From positions 1 to 34,318 of the forward strand of contig CAIYZV010000342.1 in assembly GCA_903930765.1 (NCBI GenBank): a stretch of 34,318 bases of DNA, read 5' to 3'. Position 1 is the stretch's first letter. Each line of letters starts with the position of its first letter. Shown one piece after another: positions 8,532 through 17,392 of the stretch. The DNA is from an uncultured Pirellula sp. Lineage in GTDB: Bacteria; Planctomycetota; Planctomycetia; Pirellulales; Pirellulaceae. The notes under the pieces are model-generated. The model did no database searches. It saw nothing but the letters and a program-made list of their open reading frames with translations, and was not told the DNA's origin. The translations under genes were made by a program, and so were the position numbers.

Positions 8532-10004
8532 TCACGCAAGTATCTCACGAACCACTTTTCCCGCGACATCGGTGAGACGGTAATCCCGACCGGCATGGCG
8601 GTACGTCAAACGCTCGTGATCGAGTCCCAGGCAGTGCAGCATGGTCGCATGCAGGTCGTGCGTGTGGACAGCGCCTTCCGCCGGAAGGATGCCATGCTCG
8701 TCCGATTTCCCATGCACGAATCCTCGTCGAATACCACCCCCCGCCATCCAAGAGGTGAAGACGAGATTGTGGTGTTCACGCCCAGGATGATCTGCCGTTT
8801 GGTGAAAAGATGTGCGTCCAAACTCGGTGGTCCAAACCACCAATGTACGGTCGAGCATTCCTCGGCGCTTTAGATCGGTGATCAAACCCGAAATCGGCTG
8901 GTCGATCGCTTTGGCCAGTTTCTCGTGATCGGCCATGTTGCCGTGCGAATCCCAGTTTTCGGCGCTGTTGGAGCCCGTGTCGATCAATTCGAGGAACCGT
9001 ACGCCACGTTCCGCCAACCGTCGAGCGATGATGCATTGCCAACCAAAGCCGGAGGTGGCGCCCGCCTCCAGCCCATAAAGACGGAGTGTCTCCGGCGATT
9101 CGCTGCTTAGGTCAAAGGCTTCCGGGGCCTCTCGCTGCATCCCGAACGCGGTTTCAAACGAACGGATACGTGCTTCAAGGGCGGTATCGAGGGGGCTTTC
9201 GGTTTCCTGCTCCCGATTGATCTGCGCGAGCAAATCGAGCTCCATTCGCTGGCGTTCCAGGGAGACCGATTGCGGTGTCAAGTTCGGAAGAGGGACTTTG
9301 CCAGGGATCACGTGGGTACCTTGATGGCATCCAGGTAGAAAATCACTCCCCCACGTTTGAGCTCCCGCATACGGTGCATGCGGTGCCAGGACGACGAACG
9401 ATGGGAGGTTTTGATTGATGGTTCCTAGCCCATAGCTGACCCATGCACCGTGACTGGGCCGGGCAAATTGTGCAGAGCCCGTGTGTGCCGCTAAGGTTCC
9501 TTTATCATGCCCATCGCTATCGCAGTGCATCGCATTCAAAATGCAAAGATCATCCGCGATGCTCCCAAGATGCGGAAAGAGTTGGCTAGCCCAGATCCCG
9601 GATTGCCCGTACTGCTGGAACGACCATCGGGACTTGATCAGAAATCGTTCAAACGCACCGGGCTTGTTCAACCATCGCGACGCGGTAATCTTCTTTCCAT
9701 GATCGGCCGTCAGTTGCGGTTTGTGATCCCATGTATCAACGTGCGAAACGCCACCCGTCGAATAGATGAAGATCACCCGATCCGCAGTCGGCGGAAAATG
9801 CCCTGCGTGAGGCGCAAGCGGATTGATCCCCTCAGCGATCCTTTCTGTAATTCCATCGGCACCTAGCGAACCAGCAAGAAGACTCGTTGTTGCGATCCCA
9901 GCTAGCCCGCGACCGGTGAATGCTCGTCGCGATAGAAGCTTTTTATGGGAACTGGCGGCGGGAATAGGTTCGTCATGACATCCCTGTAGGTTCGGTATTT
10001 GCAT
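8532..10004 (-). CDS. DUF1501 family protein, Tat-exported
   Basis: A 490-aa protein of the planctomycete-abundant DUF1501 family, related to the alkaline phosphatase/sulfatase fold. The N-terminus carries a twin-arginine signal, S-R26-R27-A-F followed by a Gly/Ala/Leu hydrophobic stretch, so it is probably exported folded. Recognisable family segments include V-I-F-I-Y-S-T-G-G-V-S-H-V-D-T-W-D, S-D-G-H-D-K-G, W-T-T-E-F-G-R-T and P-G-R-E-H-H. These are rich in Asp/His suited to metal binding. The C-terminus (H-A-G-R-D-Y-R-L-T-D) is also typical. It follows the DUF1549/DUF1553 gene after 7 bp, the standard pairing in planctomycetes. Biochemical role is not established; breakdown of polymers or phosphate/sulfate esters has been suggested only by context. 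Confidence 0.93.
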   Translation of the reverse strand: MQIPNLQGCHDEPIPAASSHKKLLSRRAFTGRGLAGIATTSLLAGSLGADGITERIAEGINPLAPHAGHFPPTADRVIFIYSTGGVSHVDTWDHKPQLTADHGKKITASRWLNKPGAFERFLIKSRWSFQQYGQSGIWASQLFPHLGSIADDLCILNAMHCDSDGHDKGTLAAHTGSAQFARPSHGAWVSYGLGTINQNLPSFVVLAPHAPYAGAQTWGSDFLPGCHQGTHVIPGKVPLPNLTPQSVSLERQRMELDLLAQINREQETESPLDTALEARIRSFETAFGMQREAPEAFDLSSESPETLRLYGLEAGATSGFGWQCIIARRLAERGVRFLELIDTGSNSAENWDSHGNMADHEKLAKAIDQPISGLITDLKRRGMLDRTLVVWTTEFGRTSFHQTADHPGREHHNLVFTSWMAGGGIRRGFVHGKSDEHGILPAEGAVHTHDLHATMLHCLGLDHERLTYRHAGRDYRLTDVAGKVVREILA

Positions 10005-10011
10005 TATTGAG

Positions 10012-13000
10012 CTACTCCAAGAAAAGAAAGAGGTTGCTCGTCAGTAAGACTCTCGCATAAGCAGACCAGGCGGCATCGGAATCGAATTGGCCATTTGCTC
10101 CACGATAGTTTTCAATAAATTGCAATCCGCGATCGATGTCACGATCGGTTGCGCTGCGACCTAAGGCCTTTTCATAAACCCAACGAATGCGGCTCGATTG
10201 GTCTTCGGAGCGAGCGAGGATTTGCTTGGCAAATGCTGCAGAGACCCTATGCACAAAAGGGGAGTTCATCAAAAACAACGATTGTGTCGGGGTGGTCGTA
10301 GACGATCTTTCCGCAACGCTGAGATTAGGATCCGCGCTGTCGAAGAGGGAAAGGTAGGGATGCCGTCGATTGCGTTGGCTCATCAAGTAAATGGAGCGAT
10401 GATCGCTGTCATAGACGGCGTGGAACGGGTTATGAATCGTGAACGCCCAGCTATCCACAGGAGGGAACGGATGTTCTGTTGGGATCCTTGGATCGAGAAG
10501 GCCGCTTACCTGGAGCATGCAATCTCGGATCGATTCCGCATCCAATGGTCTGCGCGCGAACCGCCATAGATTGCGATTGCCGGGATCGATTTCGCTCGCA
10601 TGGGCGATCGACCTCGTTTGGCTCCCTTCGGAGTGCGTGGCACTGGATAGGCGATAGGTTCTCGAAAGCATGATCGTTCGGTGTAACGCGTGGACGTCCC
10701 ACCCGGAAGCAACAAACTCGCTGGCAAGCCAATCGAGCAACTCCGGATGCGTTGGCAGTTCGCCTCGCGCGCCGAAATCACTTGTCGTCGCCACGAGGCC
10801 CCGGCCGAAATGCCAATGCCAAACTCGATTGACCCAGACGCGTGGCGTCAAGGGATTGGATGAGCCGGCTAACCAATTCGCCAGATCCCTTCGACCGCTC
10901 TCGGATTCCGCATGGGCGATGGGAGAGCCGCCGAATATTTCAAGGAATCGGCGCGGTACAACCTCCGACAATTTATCGGGTTCCCCACGTAGCTGGATTT
11001 TCGCGTCAACGGGTTTTCCATCGCTGACGCCATACGCCACGGGATAGATTCCCGAAGCCAGTAATCGCGCACGCTCTTGATTGAGTTGGGCTAGTTGTTG
11101 ATCGAGATCTGCCAATCGAGTCTTTGACTCCGGCGATTCAACGATCCGTGGCAGAGGTGCGTCTCCTTTGCGAGGAAGTGGAGTCGTTTGCAGTGCGAGG
11201 TTATCGAGATCTCGGGCGATGACCGGACCTTCGCGGTGCCCAAAACCGTCGCAAATAAATGTGTCGAGGACTCCATCCCATGCTGATGGGACCGGAATAC
11301 GATCGATAGAGAAACTTTGGTCGGACGATTCGAGAGTGCCAGAAATCGTTTTTCTCTCGCGATCGATCGATAGTTGGAGGTGATACCAGCGGTCGGGTTC
11401 GAGTGGAGCGACAACTCGCCACGCGTTGTTTTCCTTGATGGCAAACTCGTTGCCGGAGATACTGCATTCGATCGCCGTCGATTCGATGACGCCACGTCCA
11501 AGGTAGAACCTACAGGAGCCTTGATCGGATACAGCCACTTTTTCCGAAGAGGTTGAATTGCCTGTGCTCGAGCTCAATGGGCGGAAATCGATCGCAAAGT
11601 GGATGGTGTTGCCATCGGCAGGAGTCACGCGCTTTTCGAATACGTAGCGAAGTCCTTCATGGGGCGTTCCATGGCCAAGCCGCACGCCGCGTGTGCCTTC
11701 GCCGAAAATAGGGTGAAAGGGACTCTGGGCGGGTGTACAAACGGCGTTGGGGCCAGCGGATAACCACGGTTTACCGGGGGGCTTTTCCAACTCCTGGGAT
11801 TCCAGATCGAGGTCGATCCCACCCGCTCGAAATCTCGGATCGATTGCTAATCGCGACAACTGGTTTTCGGAAATCTTCTGATCGATTTCCTTGAGTCGCT
11901 CCGCTTGGATGCGTTCGCGTTCCTGGACCTCTAGGGGTGGAATCAATGGCGGGAAATTTGCAGGACGTTTATGTTCTTCGCCACCTGGGAATGCCCACTG
12001 GGTACTCTGAAGTATTCCGTAGAGACCATAATAGTCCTTGATGGTGATCGGATCGTACTTGTGATCGTGGCACCTTGCGCATCCTAGAGAAAGTCCGAGT
12101 ACCGAGCGTCCTACGGAATCGATCACATCTGCAAAATCGAGATGCTGGAAATCGGGAGATGGACTATAGCCATACCGCTTGCCAATCGCCAAGAACCCGG
12201 TCGCGGTGACTAGATCTGCGTAGTGAGAATCCGGGTGCTCCTTGGCATAGATATCTCCTGCGATTTGCTGACGTAAGAACTCGTTCCATGGCATGTTGGA
12301 TTGGAACGCTCGGACAACCCAGTCACGGTATTTCGATGCCTCGCGAACAGGGTAATCGGCCCCATCCCCGGCGGTGTCTGCGTACCGCGCCACATCCAGC
12401 CAATGCCGTCCCCACCGTTCACCATAGGCTGGTGATGCGAGTAGTCGATCGATCACGGTAGCAAACGCCTCGTCCGTTGGATCGTTGAGAAACGATTCGA
12501 TTTCTTCGCTCGTCGGAACGAGTCCCGTTAGGTCCAGCGTCGCTCTGCGAATCCAAGTTCGTTTGTCGACAACCGCTAAAGGCTCGATGCCGTGGTCCGC
12601 GAGTTGTTTCACGATGAAGTTGTCGATCGGATTGAAAGCGAGGTCCGGATTCGCGATGGCAGGTGGTACCGGATGCGCTAACGGTTGGAAGGCCCACCAT
12701 GATTTCGCCGTCGCCAAGGACATGCCTGCCACGTGTTCGGAGCGGGTGCGTGGATCTGCTGCGCCTCGCGAAATCCAAGTCACTAAGTCTTCGATTTCTT
12801 GCTGGGAAAGAGGTTTTCCCCCTTCATCAGGCGGCATCGCGCTGACACCTTCATGACGCCGAATGGCGGCGATCAATAGGCTCTCATCGGGTTTCCCAGG
12901 AACGATCACTTGCCCGCTATCGCTCCCCCGCTGCCAGCCTTGGCGGGTATCCAAGGCCAATCCACCGCTCGTCTTTGCCGATGCATCCGAATGGCACTCT

Positions 13001-13242
13001 AAACAATGAGCTATCAGCAGAGGGCGGATGCGCGTTTCGAAGAAATCCACATCCTCAATACGCTCGGTGGGCAACGTGTTTTGGCCAAAGCATTGCGATG
13101 CCGCAATCGAGGCTGAGAGCAGCATGCCAGCAAGAGCCGTTTTGAAAGGTCGATTCTCAATCATCCAGAAAGCGTGCATTCGGTGGGGGCTAGCGGGAAT
13201 GGAGGATCCGGAGTGTCGCGACGATATGTCGCCGGTGTTCAT
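10012..13242 (-). CDS. PSCyt1-DUF1549-DUF1553 protein with embedded LamG-like domain
   Basis: A large (up to 1076 aa) exported planctomycete cytochrome-type protein. Order of parts: a hydrophobic signal-like segment (about residues 33-53); PSCyt1 with a c-type heme motif C80-L-E-C-H84; the DUF1549 region containing a second C-A-R-C-H-D-H-K-Y-D-P motif; then a region of about 220 residues that looks like a concanavalin/LamG fold (I-H-F-A-I-D-F-R-P, D-R-W-Y-H-L-Q-L-S-I-D). The DUF1553 region ends the protein, with W-V-N-R-V-W-H-W-H-F-G-R-G-L-V and T-P-T-Q-S-L-F-L-M-N. Start is uncertain: ATG 13242 has no ribosome site, and internal ATGs at 13179 or 13164 would place the signal peptide closer to the N-terminus. 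It is the first gene of an operon with DUF1501. The LamG-like part suggests binding to a carbohydrate or surface ligand; enzymatic role unknown. Confidence 0.92.
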   Translation of the reverse strand: MNTGDISSRHSGSSIPASPHRMHAFWMIENRPFKTALAGMLLSASIAASQCFGQNTLPTERIEDVDFFETRIRPLLIAHCLECHSDASAKTSGGLALDTRQGWQRGSDSGQVIVPGKPDESLLIAAIRRHEGVSAMPPDEGGKPLSQQEIEDLVTWISRGAADPRTRSEHVAGMSLATAKSWWAFQPLAHPVPPAIANPDLAFNPIDNFIVKQLADHGIEPLAVVDKRTWIRRATLDLTGLVPTSEEIESFLNDPTDEAFATVIDRLLASPAYGERWGRHWLDVARYADTAGDGADYPVREASKYRDWVVRAFQSNMPWNEFLRQQIAGDIYAKEHPDSHYADLVTATGFLAIGKRYGYSPSPDFQHLDFADVIDSVGRSVLGLSLGCARCHDHKYDPITIKDYYGLYGILQSTQWAFPGGEEHKRPANFPPLIPPLEVQERERIQAERLKEIDQKISENQLSRLAIDPRFRAGGIDLDLESQELEKPPGKPWLSAGPNAVCTPAQSPFHPIFGEGTRGVRLGHGTPHEGLRYVFEKRVTPADGNTIHFAIDFRPLSSSTGNSTSSEKVAVSDQGSCRFYLGRGVIESTAIECSISGNEFAIKENNAWRVVAPLEPDRWYHLQLSIDRERKTISGTLESSDQSFSIDRIPVPSAWDGVLDTFICDGFGHREGPVIARDLDNLALQTTPLPRKGDAPLPRIVESPESKTRLADLDQQLAQLNQERARLLASGIYPVAYGVSDGKPVDAKIQLRGEPDKLSEVVPRRFLEIFGGSPIAHAESESGRRDLANWLAGSSNPLTPRVWVNRVWHWHFGRGLVATTSDFGARGELPTHPELLDWLASEFVASGWDVHALHRTIMLSRTYRLSSATHSEGSQTRSIAHASEIDPGNRNLWRFARRPLDAESIRDCMLQVSGLLDPRIPTEHPFPPVDSWAFTIHNPFHAVYDSDHRSIYLMSQRNRRHPYLSLFDSADPNLSVAERSSTTTPTQSLFLMNSPFVHRVSAAFAKQILARSEDQSSRIRWVYEKALGRSATDRDIDRGLQFIENYRGANGQFDSDAAWSAYARVLLTSNLFLFLE

Positions 13243-13311
13243 TTACTTGTAATTGTACACGAGCCGATCAGGATTGCACTCGGCGTTCCTACCTCTCGCA
13301 CTAGGTCGTTT

Positions 13312-13365
13312 CCTATTGGACTTATTGGCCCTATGGAGCTTACTGAGCTTATGGAGCTTATCAAA
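13312..13365. repeat. Degenerate 9-bp tandem repeat, six units
   Basis: Six consecutive 9-mers follow a YYTAYNGRN-like pattern: CCTATTGGA, CTTATTGGC, CCTATGGAG, CTTACTGAG, CTTATGGAG, CTTATCAAA. They lie in the 279-bp divergent gap between the DUF1553 gene and the BNR gene. Read in one frame they would encode M-E-L-type repeats, but the surrounding 84-codon frame is not credible as a gene. Confidence 0.7.
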
Positions 13366-13521
13366 GATCGTATCGCTCAGATTTGGTTAGAATGTCGGTC
13401 GCTTGATGGCAAAAACGACCCTAGGTAGGATCGTGGCGATCGGATTATTGACGCTGGCAATGAGGTATCTATCTTGGATGGTTGCACTTGGAGTGGGTAT
13501 GTATCGGCAGTAAAGACGAGA

Positions 13522-14676
13522 ATGCCGCGGTTGGGCGGGCTACTCGTGCTCGGGTTTTTTGGATTGATTGCGGAGCATATCGGTTTGGGTAAGCCAACGT
13601 TGCATGCCCAGATCCCGAGTATCCCATCGGTGGAGATTGCGAGGGGCACGATGCCTGCCGCCCCTATGCAGCCACAGTTAGCGATCGACGTTAATGATGC
13701 AATCCATGTAACTTTTGGGGCGGGTAATCGGGTGCTGTACATCCGATCGGACGATGGAGGAAAGCAGTTTAGCGAACCGGTCGATTTGGGCTTTGCGAAA
13801 GTGATGTCGCTCGGGATGCGACGCGGGCCGCGGATCACTGTGTCCAAGGGAACAATCTGTATTTCTGCGATTGGTGGCGAGGTTGGCAAAGGGCGCGATG
13901 GAGATATTTTGACGCGGTGTTCTGTTGATGGTGGGCGAACTTGGACAAGCCCTGTTCGTGTGAACGACGTAGAAGGTTCGGCTCGTGAGGGGCTCCATGC
14001 GATGGCTTCAGGGCCAGATGGTTTGGTGTGCTGCGTTTGGCTCGATCTTCGGAATCGCTCGACCGAACTGATGGCTTCGATTTCCACCGACGGAGGAGAA
14101 TCATGGTCCGCGAATCGGTTGGTTTACAAATCACCCAGCGGTAGCATCTGCGAATGCTGTAATCCAAGCGTAGCGATTGATCGCCAAGGTCGAATTTACG
14201 TGCAGTGGCGAAACTCGATCGCGGGTAAACGGGATATCTACGTCTCTGTTTCCGACGATCGAGGCGCAAGCTTCAAATCGGTTTCGAAGCAGGGGTTGGG
14301 GGAATGGTCGTTGGGGATATGCCCAATGGATGGGGGATCGATCGCGGTCGATGGGGAAAACCCCTATTCGGCTTGGCGTCGGGATAACACGGTCTATTTG
14401 TCTCAAGGGAAAGCTAAAGAAGAAAAGCTGCTCGGGATGGGAGAACAGCCGTGGGTTGCGGTTGCGAGCAACCGTCCTTGGGTCGTCTGGCTTGCAAAAC
14501 GAGGCGGGGACGCATTGTTACTGCGTCCAAATGAGCCAGCACCGGAGGTTATTGCTACGAATGCATGGGACCCCGTGATAGCCTCGTCGCTCAACCCACA
14601 AGGCTCCCTTGCAATTGCATGGGAGAGTGCTGAGGGTGATGCCCGAGTCTTGAGGTTAGCAATGATTCGCCCATAG
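13522..14676 (+). CDS. BNR/Asp-box beta-propeller protein (sialidase-fold)
   Basis: A 384-aa exported protein with a hydrophobic N-terminus (about residues 3-20) and four visible Asp-box-like turns (S-x-D-x-G-x-x-W/F): S-D-D-G-G-K-Q-F, S-V-D-G-G-R-T-W, S-T-D-G-G-E-S-W and S-D-D-R-G-A-S-F. These are the blade signatures of the sialidase/neuraminidase-like six-bladed propeller. Complete sialidase catalytic residues (Arg triad, Tyr/Glu pair) are not identifiable, so enzyme activity should not be assumed. I start at ATG 13522, which puts the hydrophobic stretch at the N-terminus; ATG 13474 would add 16 residues. It is monocistronic, convergent with the kinase gene 55 bp away. That gap shows no strong terminator. 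Confidence 0.85.
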   Translation: MPRLGGLLVLGFFGLIAEHIGLGKPTLHAQIPSIPSVEIARGTMPAAPMQPQLAIDVNDAIHVTFGAGNRVLYIRSDDGGKQFSEPVDLGFAKVMSLGMRRGPRITVSKGTICISAIGGEVGKGRDGDILTRCSVDGGRTWTSPVRVNDVEGSAREGLHAMASGPDGLVCCVWLDLRNRSTELMASISTDGGESWSANRLVYKSPSGSICECCNPSVAIDRQGRIYVQWRNSIAGKRDIYVSVSDDRGASFKSVSKQGLGEWSLGICPMDGGSIAVDGENPYSAWRRDNTVYLSQGKAKEEKLLGMGEQPWVAVASNRPWVVWLAKRGGDALLLRPNEPAPEVIATNAWDPVIASSLNPQGSLAIAWESAEGDARVLRLAMIRP

Positions 14677-14731
14677 CAATCTCGAGATGGGGGCAGGAAA
14701 GCATGCAACGAGCCGTTGGGCGGCACTTCAC

Positions 14732-17107
14732 TTAAATTGTTGTCGAGGATTTTTCCTCGCAACGAAGAGGTGTCAAGTCGATGGTGAAGCAACGAGTATG
14801 GATTAACTTGCCGTTTTCTTGGAATGCGCTGGAGTAGATCGAGACATCCTTGATCGAGCCATTCTTGGTGATGAGTTGCGCACGATAATCGGTAAGAGCA
14901 TTTCCTTGGGTCAACTGGTTGAAGATATCGTTGATCGTCGCTTGATTCGCATGGAACCTAGCAATCGGTTGCCCAATGTACTCTTCGTTTGTGTAACCCA
15001 ATAGGTTCAGTTCTGCGTGATTCGCCCAAACGATGGTTCCCTCCTGGTTAACGCAATGAAGGGGGACATTTGCATTTTCTGCAAACTCAACGAGTGCATT
15101 CCGACTCTTTTCGAGTTCTGTTTCGAGTTTCTTTTGCGCTACGATATTTCTCGCAATTTTGGATGCACCGATAATTTTTCCGGATGGGTCTCGAATCGGT
15201 GAGATACAGACAGAGATGTCGATGAGTTCGCCCGACTTATGGACGCGAACTGTTTCAAAATGTTCGACCTTTCTTCCTTCGCGAATCAACTTAAGGATGG
15301 TGGTCTCCTCATTAAGCCTGTCGGATGGCAATAATTTCGTGATGGGGTGTCCGATCATTTCTTCGGATGAGTAGCCGTATAGTTTTTCAGCTCCAGAGTT
15401 CCAGCTCTGAATCAATCCATCCAGATTCTTTCCTATGATCGCATCGCTGGCTGAATCGACGATTTCCGACAGCCGGAAACAGTCCGCTTCAACACGCCGT
15501 TTCTCTTCCTCGAGCCGAAGGCGTTCGGATACATCTCGGGCTACCGCGTAGATCACACCTTCATCTTCTACGGATCGGGCTGTCCACTCGAGAGGAATGT
15601 AACGACCATCCTTGAGCCGGTAACGATTGATGAACTGAATGGTTGGTTCGCCTCGAGATAACTTTGTTATCTCATTGATGGTGTCCGGTTGATCCTCTGG
15701 ATGGACAAACTCGATGAATGGCCTGGAGGTAAGTTCCTTGGTCGTGTAGCCGAGGGTCCGCGAGAAATTGTCGTTGAGCCGCCAAAAATAGCCTTGGGTG
15801 TTGGCGATGCAAAAGAGATCGAGGGATAAATCGAAGAAGCGGACTAGCTCTTCCTCGGCTCTGCGCTGACCGGATTCGAGATACTCTCGCATGGTTTCTA
15901 CTAAACAGCTTGCGTTCGCGGGCCGACGGTCAACGTCTGGATCCAAGCATCGCTTTGCTAATTGAACAATCGGTATTGGAGCACCGCATCGGTCCAGTTG
16001 CTCGAAGGCATGGGAAACGTCCCCGGAGACGCTTTTCTGGTAGACCTCGAAGAGCTTGCTTCCCTGGAAAGGTGCATTGCCGGTGAGTAAGTGGCACAAA
16101 ATAGCGCCGAGAGAAAAAACATCCGCTCGGTAATCTACGGCCTCGCCTCGGGCTTGTTCGGGGGCAAGATAATACGGGGTGCCCATGACCGTTCCAAAAA
16201 GGGTGTGGAATTTGTCGTTTGGAGCGTCGAATGGCTCATCGATAGTCGGTTGAGCTATCGGGATGAGTCGTTCTTCGTAGGAGTCCTGGGAAAGTGCTGC
16301 GTTGGTTCCAAGGACTTTGGCCAACCCCCAATCGAGGACCGTGGCGATCCCATAATCACCCACCATGATATTGGCAGGTTTTAAATCGCGGTGGACGACA
16401 CCATTGGCATGCGCAAACGCCATGGCCTGACAAATCTGGAAAAACGTCGTAAGCATCGATTGCCGTTTTGATTCATCAGCAATCGTTTCCGCGATCGCTT
16501 GCCCCATTGTTTTCCCAGTGATCAGGTCCATGATGATGTATGCGGAGCCAGAGGGCTCGACATCGAAATCATGGATTCCTAAGATGCCGGGATGGCGAAG
16601 CTGGCTCGCGATTCTGGCTTCGCGTAGGAATCGAAGAAGGTGCTGCTCGTTACCGCGTTGATCCTCCCGGATGATCTTTATCGCTACATGACGCTGCAGT
16701 TGCAAATCCCAGCCCAAATAAACGAGACCCATACCGCCGTTCCCAATTTCCTCACCGATCCAATATCGGTTGTTGAACGGGCGAAAAGATGCAGGCCCTT
16801 CTGGAGCGGAATAATTACGTTGCGCGACACGGTTGCCGTCATCTGAGTGCCATCGTCGTTCGGTTTTTGGTTTTTCAGACCGATGAGCTGTGGCAGAGGC
16901 CTCCGAAGCTGGAATCGCAGCGTCAGCAGGGCAATTCTTAAGTATCCGTGTTGGCGAACCGGATACGTTCCCTTCGAGCAAAAAGTCGGAAAGATCCAGC
17001 TCAATACTTGAGGCTGGCTGGTCGATGCCCATCGACTCATCATCGGCATCGACAAGGGAGTATTGGGTAGTAGCGTGTAGAACTGTTTTTGCCGGCTTGT
17101 CTTCCAT
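14732..17107 (-). CDS. Serine/threonine protein kinase with three C-terminal PAS domains
   Basis: A 791-aa soluble kinase. Residues 1-110 are low-complexity and acidic. The Hanks-type kinase spans about 115-410: glycine loop I-G121-N-G-G-M-G, ATP Lys K144 in V-A-I-K, catalytic H239-R-D241-L-K-P-A-N, D259-W-G replacing the usual D-F-G, and A-P-E 315-317. The stretch between D-W-G and A-P-E is unusually long (about 55 residues). Three PAS domains follow at about 425-530, 547-657 and 672-783, with typical G-Y-T/S and N-x-x-x-x-x-x-L-G-Y segments. No histidine kinase, GGDEF or transmembrane output follows. I start at ATG 17107; an ATG at 17146 would place the 14-bp palindrome inside the gene. PAS presumably senses a cytosolic signal and controls kinase activity. 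Confidence 0.93.
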   Translation of the reverse strand: MEDKPAKTVLHATTQYSLVDADDESMGIDQPASSIELDLSDFLLEGNVSGSPTRILKNCPADAAIPASEASATAHRSEKPKTERRWHSDDGNRVAQRNYSAPEGPASFRPFNNRYWIGEEIGNGGMGLVYLGWDLQLQRHVAIKIIREDQRGNEQHLLRFLREARIASQLRHPGILGIHDFDVEPSGSAYIIMDLITGKTMGQAIAETIADESKRQSMLTTFFQICQAMAFAHANGVVHRDLKPANIMVGDYGIATVLDWGLAKVLGTNAALSQDSYEERLIPIAQPTIDEPFDAPNDKFHTLFGTVMGTPYYLAPEQARGEAVDYRADVFSLGAILCHLLTGNAPFQGSKLFEVYQKSVSGDVSHAFEQLDRCGAPIPIVQLAKRCLDPDVDRRPANASCLVETMREYLESGQRRAEEELVRFFDLSLDLFCIANTQGYFWRLNDNFSRTLGYTTKELTSRPFIEFVHPEDQPDTINEITKLSRGEPTIQFINRYRLKDGRYIPLEWTARSVEDEGVIYAVARDVSERLRLEEEKRRVEADCFRLSEIVDSASDAIIGKNLDGLIQSWNSGAEKLYGYSSEEMIGHPITKLLPSDRLNEETTILKLIREGRKVEHFETVRVHKSGELIDISVCISPIRDPSGKIIGASKIARNIVAQKKLETELEKSRNALVEFAENANVPLHCVNQEGTIVWANHAELNLLGYTNEEYIGQPIARFHANQATINDIFNQLTQGNALTDYRAQLITKNGSIKDVSIYSSAFQENGKLIHTRCFTIDLTPLRCEEKSSTTI

Positions 17108-17127
17108 AGGGCACCTTCGGTTGCTAG

Positions 17128-17141
17128 TGTCCAATTGGACA
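17128..17141. promoter_or_regulatory. 14-bp perfect palindrome upstream of the kinase gene
   Basis: TGTCCAATTGGACA is perfectly self-complementary and lies 21 bp upstream of the chosen kinase ATG. The right half plus following bases (TTGGACAA-CCAATAGG, 17135-17150) recurs as TTGGACAAGCCAATGGG at 17219-17235. This is consistent with an operator pair but unproven. Confidence 0.35.
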
Positions 17142-17186
17142 ACCAATAGGCACTAAACGTAGCCGATCTTGACGCAAAAACTGAAT

Positions 17187-17195
17187 ATTTTATCA
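17187..17195 (-). promoter_or_regulatory. Candidate extended -10 of the kinase gene
   Basis: On the minus strand the sequence is TG-A-TAAAAT, about 80 nt upstream of ATG 17107, between the two copies of the TTGGACAA repeat. No good -35 is visible. Tentative. Confidence 0.25.
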
Positions 17196-17363
17196 CAAGT
17201 AATCCAAGGGGCTCGACGTTGGACAAGCCAATGGGACGTATCGTTTCATCATCGAAGGGAAGTGATTTGGCTCCTCGTAAGTGTGAAACAGGCTAATACT
17301 GTGAGTCAAAGGCACCATCACCACCTTTACGGCATCAGGCCACGGGGAAACGCTGTCAAATGC

Positions 17364-17378
17364 ATCTCCGCGGGAGAT
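17364..17378 (-). terminator. Small hairpin after the MFS gene
   Basis: On either strand the arms ATCTCC and GGAGAT flank a 3-nt loop, giving a 6-bp stem about 15 bp past the MFS stop. No T-run follows on the minus strand, so it may only be a weak terminator or transcript-end stabiliser. Confidence 0.25.
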
Positions 17379-17392
17379 CGCCGATCGAAAGC

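Noticed and set aside
13174-13428. 84-codon frame covering the 9-bp repeat
   Set aside because: It starts antisense to the DUF1553 gene, has no ribosome site, and its only regularity is the translated repeat.
14744-14759. CGAGGA-TTTT-TCCTCG hairpin near the kinase 3' end
   Set aside because: It lies within the last codons of the kinase and no T-run follows on either strand, so I do not call it a terminator.
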